Shown here: in pieces, positions 28,138 to 37,435 of the stretch
Layout of the letters: each line of letters begins with the position of its first letter
How positions within the stretch are numbered: position 1 is the first letter of the stretch
Translations under genes and position numbers: made by a program
NCBI GenBank assembly: GCA_030527325.1
Contig: JAUNBA010000006.1
Span: 1 to 63,615 of the forward strand
Reading direction: 5' to 3'
From: Slackia sp.
GTDB lineage: Bacteria > Actinomycetota > Coriobacteriia > Coriobacteriales > Eggerthellaceae
DNA length: 63,615 bases
The notes under the pieces: model-generated
Told to the model about the DNA's origin: nothing
Seen by the model: the letters and a program-made list of their open reading frames with translations, nothing else
Databases searched by the model: none

Positions 28138-29550
28138 CTATCCGATCGCTACCGCATCCGCCCCGTCGATACGCAGGTCGGCCGCATAAAACGCTTCAAG
28201 CGCGCGAATACTCTGCAGCACGTCGCGCGCACCCATGGTCTCGAACGACGAATGCATAGCCAGCTGCGGCAAGCCCACATCGATGGCGTGCATGCTCGCC
28301 TGGATATTCGACAGGTTGCCAAGCGTCGATCCACCCGCCGTGTCACTGCGATTCGCAAACGTCTGCACGGGCACGTCCGCATCGGCGCACAGGGCCGAAA
28401 ACACCGCACGGCTGAAGGCGTCGGTGCAATAGTGCTGGTTGGCGGCCTCCTTCACCACAATGCCGCCGTTCAGCACGCAACGGTTTCCCTCGTCGTATTT
28501 CTCCGGATGGCTCGGATGCAGCGCATGCGCATTATCGCAGCTCACAAGCATCGACTTCGCCAGGGCACGGCGATAATCTTCATCGGCGCCGCCCAACGCC
28601 GCGCACACGCGCGTCAGCACATCAGGCAGAAACGTGGACATAGCGCCTTGCTTGGTATTCGATCCCACTTCCTCGTTGTCGAGGCAGCACCATACCGAAA
28701 TGGCGCTATCGTTTTCGCGACCCAAAAACGCCGCAAGCGATACGTAAGCACATGCCAGATCATCAAGCTTCGGCGCCGAAAGGAACTCGTCCGCCACGCC
28801 CCAAACGCACGGCTTCTGACGATTCACCAGGAACAGGTCGCGCGCAAGCACCTGCTCGGGAGCAACGCCCGCCTCGTCTGCCACAAGCGCGTCGAACGCG
28901 CCGAGGTCGAACTCGCCCGCCGAGAACAGCGGACATAAATCGATTTGCCTATTCGGCGCGAACCCGCCGTTCACGCCGCGGTCGAGATGCACGGCCACAC
29001 TGGGAATGAGCAGCAGGTCGCGATCGGGCGCAATCAGACGGCTCTCAATGCGGTTGCCATCGCGCACCAGTACACGTCCCGCAATCGAAAGCGGACGATC
29101 GAACCACGTATAGTCGATCATGCCGCCGTACGCCTCCACGTTCAAGCGGATCGATCCACCTACGCCGGCGATCTCAGGAACGGCCTTCACCTTGAATGTC
29201 GGCGAATCGGAATGCGACGCCGTCAATTTGAAATGAAACCCATCCGCAGCAGGATACGCCTTCGCGCCTATACGAAACGCGATGACGCTCGAGTTGTTGC
29301 GTACCGCGTAATAGCCGCGACCAGCTTCGATATGCCAAGCGTCGCCCTCGCGCAGGCGCACGAACCCCGCATCGTCGAGCCTGCAGCACGCCGCCGCAAC
29401 GGCATGGAACATGCTCGGACTTTCCTCAAGAAACGACGCCAATCCCTCGGCCGCTTCGCGATATCGAGCAGCGGATCCCGCCTCCTGTCGATTTTCGCCC
29501 GCCTGTTTCGTCTCGTTCGCCATATTCGCCGCTCTCGTTATTTCGGCCAT
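28138..29550 (-). CDS. M18-family aminopeptidase
   Basis: This roughly 470-residue zinc peptidase removes N-terminal residues, classically Asp or Glu, in the cytoplasm. Family motifs in order are the metal-binding TASHSDSPTFKVK, KLDDLACAYVSL, CLDNEEVGSNTKQGA, VSCDNAHALHPSHPEKYDEGNRCVLNGG and the final GLPQLAMHSSFETMGARD. Length is normal. Two start codons are possible: ATG at 29550 (GGGG eight bases upstream) and ATG at 29523 (GAGAG eight bases upstream). The gene stands alone. Confidence 0.92.
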   Translation of the reverse strand: MAEITRAANMANETKQAGENRQEAGSAARYREAAEGLASFLEESPSMFHAVAAACCRLDDAGFVRLREGDAWHIEAGRGYYAVRNNSSVIAFRIGAKAYPAADGFHFKLTASHSDSPTFKVKAVPEIAGVGGSIRLNVEAYGGMIDYTWFDRPLSIAGRVLVRDGNRIESRLIAPDRDLLLIPSVAVHLDRGVNGGFAPNRQIDLCPLFSAGEFDLGAFDALVADEAGVAPEQVLARDLFLVNRQKPCVWGVADEFLSAPKLDDLACAYVSLAAFLGRENDSAISVWCCLDNEEVGSNTKQGAMSTFLPDVLTRVCAALGGADEDYRRALAKSMLVSCDNAHALHPSHPEKYDEGNRCVLNGGIVVKEAANQHYCTDAFSRAVFSALCADADVPVQTFANRSDTAGGSTLGNLSNIQASMHAIDVGLPQLAMHSSFETMGARDVLQSIRALEAFYAADLRIDGADAVAIG

Positions 29551-29774
29551 CTTCGATACCCCGCTTTTCGTGCGATTGCCAATCTCTGTCGATGGCCATG
29601 GTATACGAACGCCTCCGGCACAACGGCCGAAGATTTCGATGCGCGAGAGCGCCGCGAACACCCATTCATCCGATGCAGCCGTCTCGTCGGTAAGCTTTCT
29701 CCATCATCGCCCCCGTTTACCGCATCATTTCACATCAAAATGTCGCAGCAAACGGGGTCGCGCACAACAAAAAA

Positions 29775-29813
29775 CCGCCCCTCGCTTCCCGTTGTCGGGC
29801 AAACGAGGGGCGG
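29775..29813 (-). terminator. terminator of purB
   Basis: A 10-base stem (CCGCCCCTCG with its complement) with a 19-base loop is followed by six T on the minus strand. The rest of 29551-29889 shows nothing else. Confidence 0.85.
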
Positions 29814-29889
29814 CTCGTCGTCGGCGAGGCCGCCCCGCCGCCGTTCGCTTTATTCCCAGCGACGGGCGCAACCCGTGCCCGCGCGCGCT

Positions 29890-31233
29890 TTAGAACTCCA
29901 GCGCCTCGAGCTTTTTGAACACCACGTCCTTGTGGCCCAAGAACGCCCACGGATCGAAGATCTCGTCGAGCTTCTCGGCAGAAAGCTTCGCCTCGGCGTC
30001 AGCCTCCAGTCGCTCGCGATACGTGGGGCCGTCCACGGCGTTTTGGATGTCTTCCCACACCGCCATGGCATTGCGCTGCACGATCGCGTATGCCTCCTCG
30101 CGCGTGATACCCGTATCGACCAGCGCCAACAACACCTTCGACGAATAGATCAAGCCGCGCGTGCGATTAAGGTTGTACTCCATCTTATCGGGATACACCT
30201 GCAGCCCATCGAGCATCCACTGCATCTTGCCGAACATGTAATCAAGCGCCGCGAAGCTATCGGCCAGCACCACGCGCTCGGCGCCGGAATGCGAGATGTC
30301 GCGTTCGAACCACAGCGCCACGTCGTCGAAGCCCACCTGGGCATTCGCCTTCACCACACGCGCCAGGCCGCAAACGCGCTCGGCCGTGATGGGATTGCGC
30401 TTGTGCGGCATGGCCGAGGAGCCCTTCTGACCCGCGCGGAACGGCTCTTCGGCCTCGATGACGTCGGTCTCCTGCATGAGGCGCACCTGCAGCGCGATGG
30501 TTTCAAGCACGCTGGCGGCCACGGCAAGCGCCGAAAGCACCTGGGCATGGCGGTCGCGGAACAGCACCTGCGTGGACAGCGGGTCGGCGGTCAGACCCAT
30601 TTTCTCACACACATACTGCTCGACGAACGGATCGATGCTCGAATACGTTCCCACCGCGCCCGAAATGGCGCCCGTCGCCGCCACGGCACGGGCTTCCTCC
30701 AGACGCGTCTGCGTGCGCCTGAGCGCCCAGGCCCAGCTGCCGAACTTCATACCGAACGTCATAGGCTCGGCATGGATGCCGTGCGTGCGGCCGGCGCACA
30801 AGGCGTCCTGCAGCTCGAAGGCACGGCGCTTGCACGTTTCGCCGAGCGCCTTCACATCCTCCAAGATGATGTCGATCGACTGCACCACCTGGTACGACAG
30901 CGCCGTATCGCCCAAGTCGGACGACGTCATGCCGTAATGCACCCAGCGGCTGGGCTTTTCGGCGCCCTCGGGAATCTCGGCGTCGATATGCTCGCCCATG
31001 CAGGTCAGAAACGCGATCACGTCGTGATGCGTGACGGCCTCGATTTCGTTGATGCGCTCCACGGTGAAGCCCGCATGCGCGCGAATCCAGGCGGCATCCT
31101 CGTTCGTGATGCCGCACTCGCCCAGCTCGGCCTGAGCCTCGCACGCCAGCACCTCGATCTCCTGCCAAATGGAGAACTTGTTCTCGAACTCCCATATCTT
31201 GCCCATGGCAGGACGCGTGTAGCGAGAAATCAT
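29890..31233 (-). CDS. purB: adenylosuccinate lyase
   Basis: The 447-residue enzyme of the fumarase/aspartase superfamily splits SAICAR and adenylosuccinate in purine synthesis, releasing fumarate. Diagnostic segments are VHYGMTSSDLGDTALSYQV, the catalytic RTHGIHAEPMTFG, and the signature loop GSSAMPHKRNP (about 265-275). Length is normal. The ATG at 31233 has AAAGGAA. It is transcribed alone, with a possible TATAGT -10 at 31312-31317 and a strong terminator. Confidence 0.96.
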   Translation of the reverse strand: MISRYTRPAMGKIWEFENKFSIWQEIEVLACEAQAELGECGITNEDAAWIRAHAGFTVERINEIEAVTHHDVIAFLTCMGEHIDAEIPEGAEKPSRWVHYGMTSSDLGDTALSYQVVQSIDIILEDVKALGETCKRRAFELQDALCAGRTHGIHAEPMTFGMKFGSWAWALRRTQTRLEEARAVAATGAISGAVGTYSSIDPFVEQYVCEKMGLTADPLSTQVLFRDRHAQVLSALAVAASVLETIALQVRLMQETDVIEAEEPFRAGQKGSSAMPHKRNPITAERVCGLARVVKANAQVGFDDVALWFERDISHSGAERVVLADSFAALDYMFGKMQWMLDGLQVYPDKMEYNLNRTRGLIYSSKVLLALVDTGITREEAYAIVQRNAMAVWEDIQNAVDGPTYRERLEADAEAKLSAEKLDEIFDPWAFLGHKDVVFKKLEALEF

Positions 31234-31347
31234 GCTGTTTCCTTTCAGCGACAAGCGCGCGGACGGCCGCGCGCGACGAAACACAACGATGCGGCACGCG
31301 GCCGCGTGACAACTATACCCCGATGCAGCGCGACGGGCGAAGAGCCG

Positions 31348-32028
31348 CTACAGATTGGCGAAAAGCGCGCGCACGTCGTCCACCACATCGTGCTCGGCTA
31401 TGACCACGGCCTTATCGCCGGGATACAGGATCGAGTCGGGCGCGGCTATCTCGGCGTCGTCGTATTCGCGACGGTCGATGGCCGCAAGCAACGCTCCTTC
31501 GGGAAGCGCGATCATATACACGGGCACCCCTTCTTCGGGGTCGAAGTGCTTCATGCGCGCGGGAATGCCGAGCTCGATCAAGATGATATCGCCACGCGAC
31601 AGGGCCGAGATGACGCCCACGCTTCCCAGCAGGGCCTCCTCTTCGATCATGCTGGCGATCAGCATCGTCGACGAGACGCTTTCGATGCCCACCTCGCGGA
31701 AGATACGCTGGTTCTTCGGGTTGTTCACGCGCGCGATGCAACGCGGCACGTTGAACACGCGCGTCGCGATTTCGCATGCGACCAGGTTGTCGTCATCGCG
31801 TCCGGTAACCGCCACGAATACATCGGCATCGCGAATGCCGGCGTCCTCCTGGAAGTCGGAATCGCATCCGTCTCCGTTGATGACCAGATAGCGCCCCTGC
31901 AGATCCATCGAAAGGCGATCGGCCTGGGCACGGCTCGCTTCGAGCACGGCCACCTCGTGATGCTGGGCCAACAAGACGCTCGCCAGATAGCTTCCCACCT
32001 TGCCGCCGCCCATGATGACGATGTACAT
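31348..32028 (-). CDS. TrkA-type potassium channel/transporter regulator (second of a pair)
   Basis: The 226-residue cytoplasmic protein has an N-terminal Rossmann RCK domain (YIVIMGGGKVGSYLASVLL, then GDGCDSDFQEDAGI and AVTGRDDDNLVACEIA). A C-terminal TrkA_C domain follows (about 140-225). Such subunits bind NAD(H) or nucleotides and gate a TrkH/KtrB potassium pore. No pore gene lies in the window. The neighbour at 32068-32727 is a paralogue 39 bases upstream in the same operon, so the two may form a heteromeric regulator. Confidence 0.87.
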   Translation of the reverse strand: MYIVIMGGGKVGSYLASVLLAQHHEVAVLEASRAQADRLSMDLQGRYLVINGDGCDSDFQEDAGIRDADVFVAVTGRDDDNLVACEIATRVFNVPRCIARVNNPKNQRIFREVGIESVSSTMLIASMIEEEALLGSVGVISALSRGDIILIELGIPARMKHFDPEEGVPVYMIALPEGALLAAIDRREYDDAEIAAPDSILYPGDKAVVIAEHDVVDDVRALFANL

Positions 32029-32067
32029 CGTTTCCTCCCTGCCGTTTCCGTCTCGCTGGCGGAGCCG

Positions 32068-32727
32068 TTACATTTGCATATAGCGAGAGAACTCGCCCAG
32101 AAGATCGTGGCGCACGCACGCGAGCACGCTGTCGCCGTGGTACAGCACGCTGTCGCCTGTGGGGATGGAGCTCGCGCTGCCGTCGCGTCGCTCGAACACC
32201 ACGATGCGTATGCCGTGGCTGCGTTCGAGCTCGGCGACCTTCACCTGGTTGCGGTCGGTCGTAGACAGATCGAGGGAAAAACGCAGGATCTCGAAATCGC
32301 CGAAGGTGTCAAGATGGCTTCCGTGGCCCGATAAGATCTTCGAGAACACCTCTTCGGCCACCAGGGACGTGCCGCACACGTAGTCGAGGCCGAGCTGCAT
32401 ATAGGCTCGTTCGCGGGCCGGATTGTACAAGCGCGCGATGACGTGGGGGACGTGGAAGATGCGACGGGCCACTTCGACCACCATGAGGTTCGAATTGTCC
32501 GACTGCGTGACGGCCGCCACCACGTCCGCCTCCTCGACGCCTGCCCTGATCAGAACGTCCTCGTCGAAACCGAGGCCCTGCAGCGTCGTGCCGTTGAAAT
32601 TGCGGCTCAGATTGGCGAAGGCCTCCGCGTTGCGGTCCACCACGCAGACGTTGCCGTCGTTTTGCGCAAGCAGCGTGGCCAAGCGCGAACCGACGCGTCC
32701 GCATCCTACGATGATGATATTCGCCAC
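32068..32727 (-). CDS. TrkA-type potassium channel/transporter regulator (first of a pair)
   Basis: The 219-residue paralogue of the adjacent TrkA-like protein has NIIIVGCGRVGSRLATLLA for nucleotide binding. GLGFDEDVLIRAGVEEADVVAAVTQSDNSNLM and a C-terminal TrkA_C-like domain follow. The start is a GTG at 32727 with a strong GGGGAGG site. Earlier in-frame codons would add residues without homology ahead of the Rossmann fold. It is translated just before its partner. Confidence 0.87.
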   Translation of the reverse strand: MANIIIVGCGRVGSRLATLLAQNDGNVCVVDRNAEAFANLSRNFNGTTLQGLGFDEDVLIRAGVEEADVVAAVTQSDNSNLMVVEVARRIFHVPHVIARLYNPARERAYMQLGLDYVCGTSLVAEEVFSKILSGHGSHLDTFGDFEILRFSLDLSTTDRNQVKVAELERSHGIRIVVFERRDGSASSIPTGDSVLYHGDSVLACVRHDLLGEFSRYMQM

Positions 32728-32783
32728 AGGAACGCCTCCCCGAAACAGAAGGTGCGCCGACCAGCGCACCCGCATGCCATGGA

Positions 32784-33503
32784 TTACAGGAATTTGTAGT
32801 AGATGGTGCGCACGCCCCAGTCATGCACATCGGTCACCCCGAACGCCTTCCAGCACCCGGGCGCAAGATCGAGCGCGCGTCCGTATCCACCGAAGCCGCC
32901 GGTGTCGGTCACCGTGGCCACGATGATCGTTTCGCCGTAGCGGATAGCCACAGGACTGCCCAGCAAGTGAGCCTGCGATTCGGGCACGGCCACCGTCAGG
33001 CCGTCGGCGGACAACGGAACGCCCGAAGCCGTGACGTCGGTGCCGAAATTGCCCGAACCGTCATCGTTGTCGGCGTGGCTGTACGCGGACGCCTGACCGC
33101 ACGACCACCCGTCCCGTTCGTCGGGAAGGACATGCGGGGCCGTAGGCAGCGGGTCGGTCGTGCCCAGCGCAAGCGCGGCGGCAGCCGTAGACGGGTTCGA
33201 TGCGTCGTAGCCGGCGAGCACGATGACGGGATCGGGGTCGCTTACGGTGATGGAACGCGCCGCCGATGCCGTGACCGACGACGTATCGACCGTGACGGCC
33301 TGCATGCGATCGGCAGACGACTCGCCCGCATCGGCGGCGGTATTGCGTTCGGCGCCGATACCGACGGTATCGACATCCACGTCGTGAGACGCCGCTGCGG
33401 GGCGCAGCATGAACGCCGAAACGGCCGCCGTGACAGCGAGAACGCATGCGGCGCCTGCGCATACGGCCGCTCGCGCCGATACATGCGATGCCTGTCGGAA
33501 CAT
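32784..33503 (-). CDS. secreted protein with a C-terminal double-psi beta-barrel (3D/RlpA-like) domain
   Basis: The 239-residue protein starts with a signal-anchor helix (about 10-32). A disordered Ala/Asp/Ser/Thr-rich region of about 100 residues follows. The last 100 residues are a beta-barrel domain with TVTDTGGFGGYGRALDLAPGC, close to the VTDRGP...RxLDLS pattern of RlpA and 3D-domain proteins that bind or cut peptidoglycan. One Asp in the final motif (RALDLA) is kept. The ATG at 33503 has a perfect AAAGGAGG. It precedes the TrkA pair by 56 bases but has no evident functional link to them. Confidence 0.72.
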   Translation of the reverse strand: MFRQASHVSARAAVCAGAACVLAVTAAVSAFMLRPAAASHDVDVDTVGIGAERNTAADAGESSADRMQAVTVDTSSVTASAARSITVSDPDPVIVLAGYDASNPSTAAAALALGTTDPLPTAPHVLPDERDGWSCGQASAYSHADNDDGSGNFGTDVTASGVPLSADGLTVAVPESQAHLLGSPVAIRYGETIIVATVTDTGGFGGYGRALDLAPGCWKAFGVTDVHDWGVRTIYYKFL

Positions 33504-33599
33504 TGCGCGCCTCCTTTCCGCCTGCCGCTCGAGCAAACGTTCGCGCGCGATCATCGCGCGCCGTCATTCGAAAAAAACCCCGCCATTGTACCCGATACA

Positions 33600-33630
33600 A
33601 AACCCTCCCGCCAAATAGGCGGGAGGGTTT
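33600..33630 (-). terminator. terminator of the PspC operon
   Basis: A 13-base perfect stem (AAACCCTCCCGCC with its complement) with an AAATA loop is followed by TTTT on the minus strand, 100 bases after the pspC stop. Confidence 0.85.
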
Positions 33631-33730
33631 CACGAGGATGGAAATCATCTCTATGCCGTTGACCAGCCTTTATGGAGCGCTCGCCGCGGCAACGGGCGAT
33701 ATTCTCCACAATCGCGCGGGCACCGCGCCC

Positions 33731-34159
33731 CTATGCGCGCGGCACGAGCAGCGCCACCAGCACATAGGCCAGAAGCACCGTCGGCGGCGACATCACGAGC
33801 AGTATGACCGCGATCACGCGCACCACCGTGGAATCGACGCCGAAATAGTACGCGATGCCGCCGCACACGCCCAAAAAGCGCTTGTCGGCAAGACTGCGCC
33901 TGAAAGGACCGTGGAAGCTGCTCGAAGCGAACCCGGCCAGTTTGCCCCGCTTAGAAGCCCACAGCAGATAGGCGCCCGCAGCGACGAAAGCGCAGGGCCA
34001 CAGGATGCGCCACGCGATGGCGAGCAAATCCATGATGCGGGCCCAAATGGACGGCGGAACGATGGTTCCCGCAAGGTTGAACACGCCGAGAGCGATGAGC
34101 ACCACGCCCGCCACGACGGCAGGCCGCGGACGACGGGCGTTTTTCGGACGTTCTGCCAT
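33731..34159 (-). CDS. small PspC-domain membrane protein
   Basis: The 142-residue protein has two hydrophobic helices (about 14-32 and 42-66). A C-terminal PspC domain follows (RSLADKRFLGVCGGIAYYFGVDSTVVRVIAVILLVMSPPTVLLAYVLVALLVP). PspC proteins sense membrane stress in the phage-shock response. The order is reversed compared with the upstream neighbour, which carries its PspC domain first. The start ATG has TAGGAGG. The gap to the previous gene is 8 bases, so the two are co-translated. Confidence 0.85.
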   Translation of the reverse strand: MAERPKNARRPRPAVVAGVVLIALGVFNLAGTIVPPSIWARIMDLLAIAWRILWPCAFVAAGAYLLWASKRGKLAGFASSSFHGPFRRSLADKRFLGVCGGIAYYFGVDSTVVRVIAVILLVMSPPTVLLAYVLVALLVPRA

Positions 34160-34167
34160 GCCGCCTC

Positions 34168-35064
34168 CTAAAGCCAAGGGTTGATATCGTACGTGCGCAA
34201 TCCGAAAGGCAGATCCACCGTCACGTACTCGACGGGACCCGGCAACGCGAAAGCCGTGCACGTGGCCACGCAGAGCACGATGGCGCACAGCGCCAGGCCG
34301 AAATCGAACATCTCGTCGCGCAGCGACACGTTCATCGTGAGCAAACCCGCCATCACCAAGAAAATCGGCCACAGCTTCGAGACCGCATACAGCGCCGAAA
34401 GGGGCGACAGGATGCCGATCGACATGAACAATGCCACGCCGCCGGCGGCGATGAGCACCAAGCCGACCGAAAAACGACGCGCATGCGATCCGCGACGCGC
34501 AGGAACGAACATCAGCACCACGCCCGCGACGACGACCGCCATGGGCCACAGCTGCCACCAGCCGACGCCGCCGATGAAGAAGTCGAACAGCAGCGCGGCG
34601 TCGGCGGCCAAGACGATCGAGCCGACCCACACGCACAAACGCGGCCAGCCGGCCATGCCGCCGCGCTCGCACGACGAAGAATCGCCCGAAGGCACAGGCT
34701 GCGACGCAGGGGCATCAGGGCGGCACGCGCCCTCCTCCACCACGAATCCCGCAGGCGGAACCGGAGCGCTGCCACGCTTGCGCTTCGCGACGCCCGGCGC
34801 GGCAAAGCCCGCAGACCGTCCGAATGCCGCATCGCCGGGCACATACGCCGCGCACGCTATCGGGGCCGGCGCGTCGAACTTCTTGGGCAGAACCAGCCAC
34901 ATGACCACATAGACGGCAAGCGCCGCGCCGGCCGTCGAAACCGTCAGCAGCACGGCGGCGATGCGAGCGGCGATGGGGTCGATATCGAGATATTCCGCAA
35001 TGCCTGCGCACACGCCCGCCACGACTTCGTCGTCGGAGCGATGCAAGCGCTTCGCTGCGGGCAT
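34168..35064 (-). CDS. PspC-domain membrane protein with multi-helix C-terminus
   Basis: Residues 1-62 are a PspC domain (KRLHRSDDEVVAGVCAGIAEYLDIDPIAARIAAVLLTVS...YVVMWLVLP). A proline- and Ala-rich linker (about 63-138) leads to five or six helices resembling LiaI/DUF5668-type envelope-stress proteins. It sits in an apparent operon, 51 bases after a CorC-type gene and 8 bases before a second PspC gene. A role in membrane-stress sensing is inferred from the domains. The partner regulators LiaRS, PspA or PspF are not in the window. Confidence 0.82.
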   Translation of the reverse strand: MPAAKRLHRSDDEVVAGVCAGIAEYLDIDPIAARIAAVLLTVSTAGAALAVYVVMWLVLPKKFDAPAPIACAAYVPGDAAFGRSAGFAAPGVAKRKRGSAPVPPAGFVVEEGACRPDAPASQPVPSGDSSSCERGGMAGWPRLCVWVGSIVLAADAALLFDFFIGGVGWWQLWPMAVVVAGVVLMFVPARRGSHARRFSVGLVLIAAGGVALFMSIGILSPLSALYAVSKLWPIFLVMAGLLTMNVSLRDEMFDFGLALCAIVLCVATCTAFALPGPVEYVTVDLPFGLRTYDINPWL

Positions 35065-35115
35065 GGCGGCCTCCTCTTCGAAACCCGCGCGCGATACCCC
35101 GCGCAGGCCGGTTCT

Positions 35116-36441
35116 CTATGCTTCGTCGGACGGGGAAGATGCGGCGTTTTGGACGGCGACGCGCTTGACGCGTAGCTGGGAAACGCGGCGGCGGCGCATC
35201 TGCTGCACCTTGAAGGCATAGCCGTCGACGGTGAATTCCTGGCCCAGCTGGGGCACGCAATCGAACGTGTCCATAAGCCAGCCTGCCACCGTTTCGTAGT
35301 CTTCGTTTTCCACGACAGGCCATCCGAGCTCTGCCGCCATGTCGCACGGGCACGAGCCCGAAGCGATCCACTCGGTATCGGACAACCGCGTGACATAATC
35401 GTCCTCGCCGAAGTCGGTCTCATCGACGATTTCACCCACGATCTCCTCGACGATGTCTTCGATGGTTATTAAACCGGCGGTTCCGCCGTATTCGTCCACG
35501 ACCGCGACCATCTGTTGACGATTCGTTTGCATCTCATTGAGCAGCGGCATCAGGTCTTTGCTTTCGGGCACGAAATCCACCTCGGCCGCATAATCGGCCA
35601 CAGGGTCGGACTCCTTGCCGTCGAGCAGGGGGCTGATGAGGTCTTTGTAGCGCACGACGCCCACGATGTCGTCCAGGTCGTCACGGTAGACCGGCAGGCG
35701 CGAATAGCCGGTGCCGCGCATGCGGTCGAGCGCCTGCTTCACCGTCTCGTCGTATTCGACCGCGATGATATCGACACGAGGAGTCATGACCTCGCCCGCA
35801 GTCGTGTCGCCCAAGTCGAGCACCTCATGGATCATGCGTTTCTCATCGTCGTCGAGCTCTTCGTTATCGGCCACCATGTAGCGGATTTCCTCCTCGGAAA
35901 CCTCCTGGCGCTCGTCGGCGCTTTTCACGCCGAGCAGGCGGGCGATCAGGTTCGCCGACGCGGCGGTGAAGCGCACGATGGGGCTCGCCACCGTCTGGAA
36001 GACCTTCAAAGGACCGGCGACCGCCTTCGAAACCGATTCGGCCGACGCCAAAGCGATGCGCTTGGGAACGAGCTCTCCGATGACGATGCTGAAATACGAC
36101 ACGATCAGCGTGATGACGACCGGCGCGATGGCGGGCGCGGCGAACGACAGCCACGCGATGCCGAACGAAGACATCCATTGCGCCAAGGGGTCGGACAGAT
36201 TGGTGGCCGCGGCGGCCGATGCGAAAAAGCCCACCAGGGTGATAGCCACCTGGATGGTGGCCAGGAACCCATCGGAGTCGGATGCCAATTCGAGCGCGCG
36301 GGCGGCCTTTTTCGATCCCTCGTCGGCTTCTTTCTGGAGCGTGATCCTCCGCGCGTTGACCAGAGCCATTTCGGAAGCGGAGAAATACCCGTTCACCAAG
36401 ATGAGCAGAAACGTGACCAGAATGCTTATGCCGACGTCCAT
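35116..36441 (-). CDS. CorC/HlyC-type membrane protein with CBS domains
   Basis: The roughly 441-residue protein has a DUF21 (CNNM) transmembrane domain (about 1-190; four helices, with [11 protein letters not shown]). Two CBS domains follow (about 205-330, [15 protein letters not shown] and [23 protein letters not shown]). A C-terminal CorC_HlyC domain ends it. Family members bind ATP at the CBS pair and are implicated in magnesium or cobalt efflux. The older name hemolysin is historical. The chosen ATG at 36441 has AAGGG eleven bases upstream. A TTG at 36465 is an alternative. Confidence 0.88.
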   Translation of the reverse strand: MDVGISILVTFLLILVNGYFSASEMALVNARRITLQKEADEGSKKAARALELASDSDGFLATIQVAITLVGFFASAAAATNLSDPLAQWMSSFGIAWLSFAAPAIAPVVITLIVSYFSIVIGELVPKRIALASAESVSKAVAGPLKVFQTVASPIVRFTAASANLIARLLGVKSADERQEVSEEEIRYMVADNEELDDDEKRMIHEVLDLGDTTAGEVMTPRVDIIAVEYDETVKQALDRMRGTGYSRLPVYRDDLDDIVGVVRYKDLISPLLDGKESDPVADYAAEVDFVPESKDLMPLLNEMQTNRQQMVAVVDEYGGTAGLITIEDIVEEIVGEIVDETDFGEDDYVTRLSDTEWIASGSCPCDMAAELGWPVVENEDYETVAGWLMDTFDCVPQLGQEFTVDGYAFKVQQMRRRRVSQLRVKRVAVQNAASSPSDEA

Positions 36442-36514
36442 CGAACTATTCCACACCCTTTTCAAAATAGCCGCCTACCGGGCGGTCTCGAACGAATTCC
36501 CGTCGCGCCGAACC

Positions 36515-37333
36515 CTACAGCACGTACAACACGATGGAGAGGAATTGCAGCACGCTGCCGGCCAGCACCCACAGATGGAAAACCGTGTGCATGTACGGCA
36601 CCTTCTTCAACACGTAGAAGATGCAGCCGACGCTGTAGCAGATGCCTCCCGCCAACAGCAGCATCAAGCCGGGGAAGGCCAGGTTGGCGATAAGCGGGGG
36701 CAGAAAGCCCACCACGCACCATCCGAGCAGCAGGTATACCACGGCCGATATCCATCGGGGCCTAAACACCCAGAACGCCTCGAGCGCCACGCCTACCACG
36801 GCAAGCGCCCAAACGCCCACGCACAGCAAAAGGCCATGGGAATCCGCAAGCGTCACCAGGCAGAACGGCGTATAGCTTCCCGCGATGAACAGGTAGATCG
36901 CCGCATGGTCGATGACTTTGAAGACCTTTTTCGCCCCAGGATGCTGAATGGCGTGATAGAGCGTCGATGCAAGATATTCCAGCAGCATCGATATCGTGTA
37001 GATAAGCGCCGCCGCCAAAGCCGCGCCGCCGCCGTGGGAGACGGCGAGCACCACGCATATGGGAATGGCGGCCACGGCCAAAGCCGCGCCGACGCCGTGC
37101 GAAACGGCATTGGCGATTTCCTCGCCCACCGTGTATTCGCGCACGTTCTTCTTCGCCGACGCGCCCGCAGCGCGCGCATGCGATCCGTGCTTGCCCGTCT
37201 TGCCGTCCTGCGAACGCGCGGGACGCTCGTCGAAGTTGGCGATGCGCCACGCGTGGGCCGCCGACGTATCGGCCTCGGCGGAAGCCTGCTGCGAAGAGGC
37301 GGCGCCGTCATGCAATGTCATAGTCTCATTCAT
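36515..37333 (-). CDS. hemolysin III / PAQR family membrane protein
   Basis: The 272-residue protein has an N-terminal cytoplasmic stretch of about 65 residues, longer than usual. The seven-helix HlyIII core follows, with EEIANAVSHGVGAALA, the metal-binding SxxYHAIQHPGAKKVFKVIDHAAIYLFIAGSYTPF region and the terminal HTVFHLWVLAGS His pair. Conserved His and Asp residues suggest a zinc-dependent hydrolase, as in the PAQR superfamily. No ribosome site precedes the ATG. The extended -10 box lies only eight bases before it, so the mRNA may be leaderless. It leads a run with the CorC and PspC genes. Confidence 0.87.
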   Translation of the reverse strand: MNETMTLHDGAASSQQASAEADTSAAHAWRIANFDERPARSQDGKTGKHGSHARAAGASAKKNVREYTVGEEIANAVSHGVGAALAVAAIPICVVLAVSHGGGAALAAALIYTISMLLEYLASTLYHAIQHPGAKKVFKVIDHAAIYLFIAGSYTPFCLVTLADSHGLLLCVGVWALAVVGVALEAFWVFRPRWISAVVYLLLGWCVVGFLPPLIANLAFPGLMLLLAGGICYSVGCIFYVLKKVPYMHTVFHLWVLAGSVLQFLSIVLYVL

Positions 37334-37341
37334 GGCGCATC

Positions 37342-37350
37342 ATTCTAGCA
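37342..37350 (-). promoter_or_regulatory. extended -10 promoter immediately before the hemolysin III start
   Basis: The minus strand reads TGCTAGAAT, with eight bases between the box and the ATG. Transcription would begin at or within a base or so of the start codon. Confidence 0.6.
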
Positions 37351-37435
37351 TGGGCCGTTTCGCGCCACCCACCGAGCCGTCATCTGTCACCGTTTGTTTG
37401 CCAACCGGCGACCGCGATCGCTTTTGCGCCGCGCA

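Noticed and set aside
28945..32334. A 1129-codon open frame on the plus strand, and similar long ones at 8664-10760 and 48751-51594
   Set aside because: They lie antisense to purB/trkA, typA and cydAB, give Arg/His-rich translations without family motifs, and lack ribosome sites. They are side effects of high G+C at third codon positions.
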